From: a virus | IMG/VR virus record: IMGVR_UViG_3300003321_000092 | Span: 1 to 20,107 of that record | Strand: one strand, 5' to 3' | Length of the DNA stretch: 20,107 bases | Shown here: positions 19,969 to 20,107 of the stretch, piece after piece | Layout: every line of letters begins with the position of its first letter | Numbering within the stretch: the stretch's first letter is position 1 | The notes under the pieces: model-generated | The model's input: the letters and a program-made list of their open reading frames with translations, nothing else | Told to the model about the DNA's origin: nothing | Database searches by the model: none | Position numbers and translations under genes: made by a program

Positions 19969-20107
19969 GCTGTCTCCAGGGCGTTGGCGCGGCGGGCCCG
20001 GCGGTAGGTGTCCCACCGCATGCCGAGCGCCATGGCGATGTCTTTCTCCGGGGTGTGGGCGTCGCGGAGGGCTTCGACCTCGGCGACGAACAGCCACGAC
20101 GGGACCA
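19965..20107 (-). CDS. Zinc-finger/HTH protein, C-terminal part (continues from base 1)
   Basis: This is the end of the 102-aa gene that starts at 210. It includes the HTH-like segment TPEKDIAMALGMRWDTYRRA and ends NALETA with TGA at 19965, overlapping the next start as ATGA. Bases 20064-20107 repeat 1-44, so the true remainder is 19965-20063. Confidence 0.8.
   Translation of the reverse strand, partial: VPSWLFVAEVEALRDAHTPEKDIAMALGMRWDTYRRARRANALETA
20064..20107. repeat. Terminal 44-bp direct repeat, right copy
   Basis: Exact copy of bases 1-44. It marks the circular overlap of the contig or a short terminal redundancy. Confidence 0.9.

Noticed and set aside
1-20107. tRNA genes, CRISPR arrays, insertion sequences
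   Set aside because: No cloverleaf, regularly spaced repeats or transposase-like frames were seen.

Overview
The window reads as a complete or near-complete genome of a small tailed phage (siphovirus type) of an actinobacterium. The first 44 bases (1-44) recur exactly as the last 44 (20064-20107), and one gene reads continuously across the join. The molecule is therefore circular, or circularly assembled, with a unit length of 20,063 bp. The actinobacterial assignment rests on high GC content, frequent GTG/TTG starts, a WhiB-family regulator, an AGGAGG-rich set of ribosome sites and a perfect GTTTCACGTGAAAC (parS) core. The exact host genus cannot be read from the sequence.

Nearly every gene lies on the minus strand, packed end to end with ATGA, GTGA or TGATG overlaps. 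Read in the direction of transcription, the late module runs from 13958 down to 2576. Its order is portal, a beta-rich head protein, prohead protease, HK97-fold major capsid protein, a small membrane protein, head-tail connector, tail terminator, a small beta-rich protein, tail tube, two frameshift-linked tail chaperones, an HK97-gp10-like protein, tape measure, three minor tail proteins, holin and a minimal NlpC/P60-like or CHAP-like lysin. Three tandem hairpins at 2475-2572 close this module. The terminase large subunit (14022-15404) is the only confident plus-strand gene. It ends at a bidirectional terminator.

Downstream of the hairpins the early/regulatory module runs from 2387 to 1. It encodes a basic 54-aa protein, two tiny membrane proteins, a ParB-like HTH protein, a 64-aa protein, a PD-(D/E)XK nuclease, an HNH nuclease, a 40-aa protein, WhiB and a zinc/HTH protein. 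It continues through the circle junction into a DNA-metabolism module (19968 to 16558): a 99-aa protein, a DnaQ-type exonuclease with a zinc ribbon, a second zinc/HTH protein, several small proteins, an SSB-like protein and a RepA-like AAA ATPase. No polymerase, primase, integrase or classical repressor is recognisable, so replication must lean on the host.

The least ordinary stretch is 15467-16561, between helicase and terminase. It holds a well-spaced sigma70-type promoter whose -10 lies inside a nested inverted repeat, an HNH nuclease, an apparently frameshifted second HNH, two cysteine-rich microproteins pointing away from each other, and between them one exact 16-bp chromosomal-type parS site. 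A perfect host-type parS on a circular phage without an integrase suggests maintenance as a plasmid-like prophage, or capture of host ParB for another purpose. That is inference and is testable by ParB binding.
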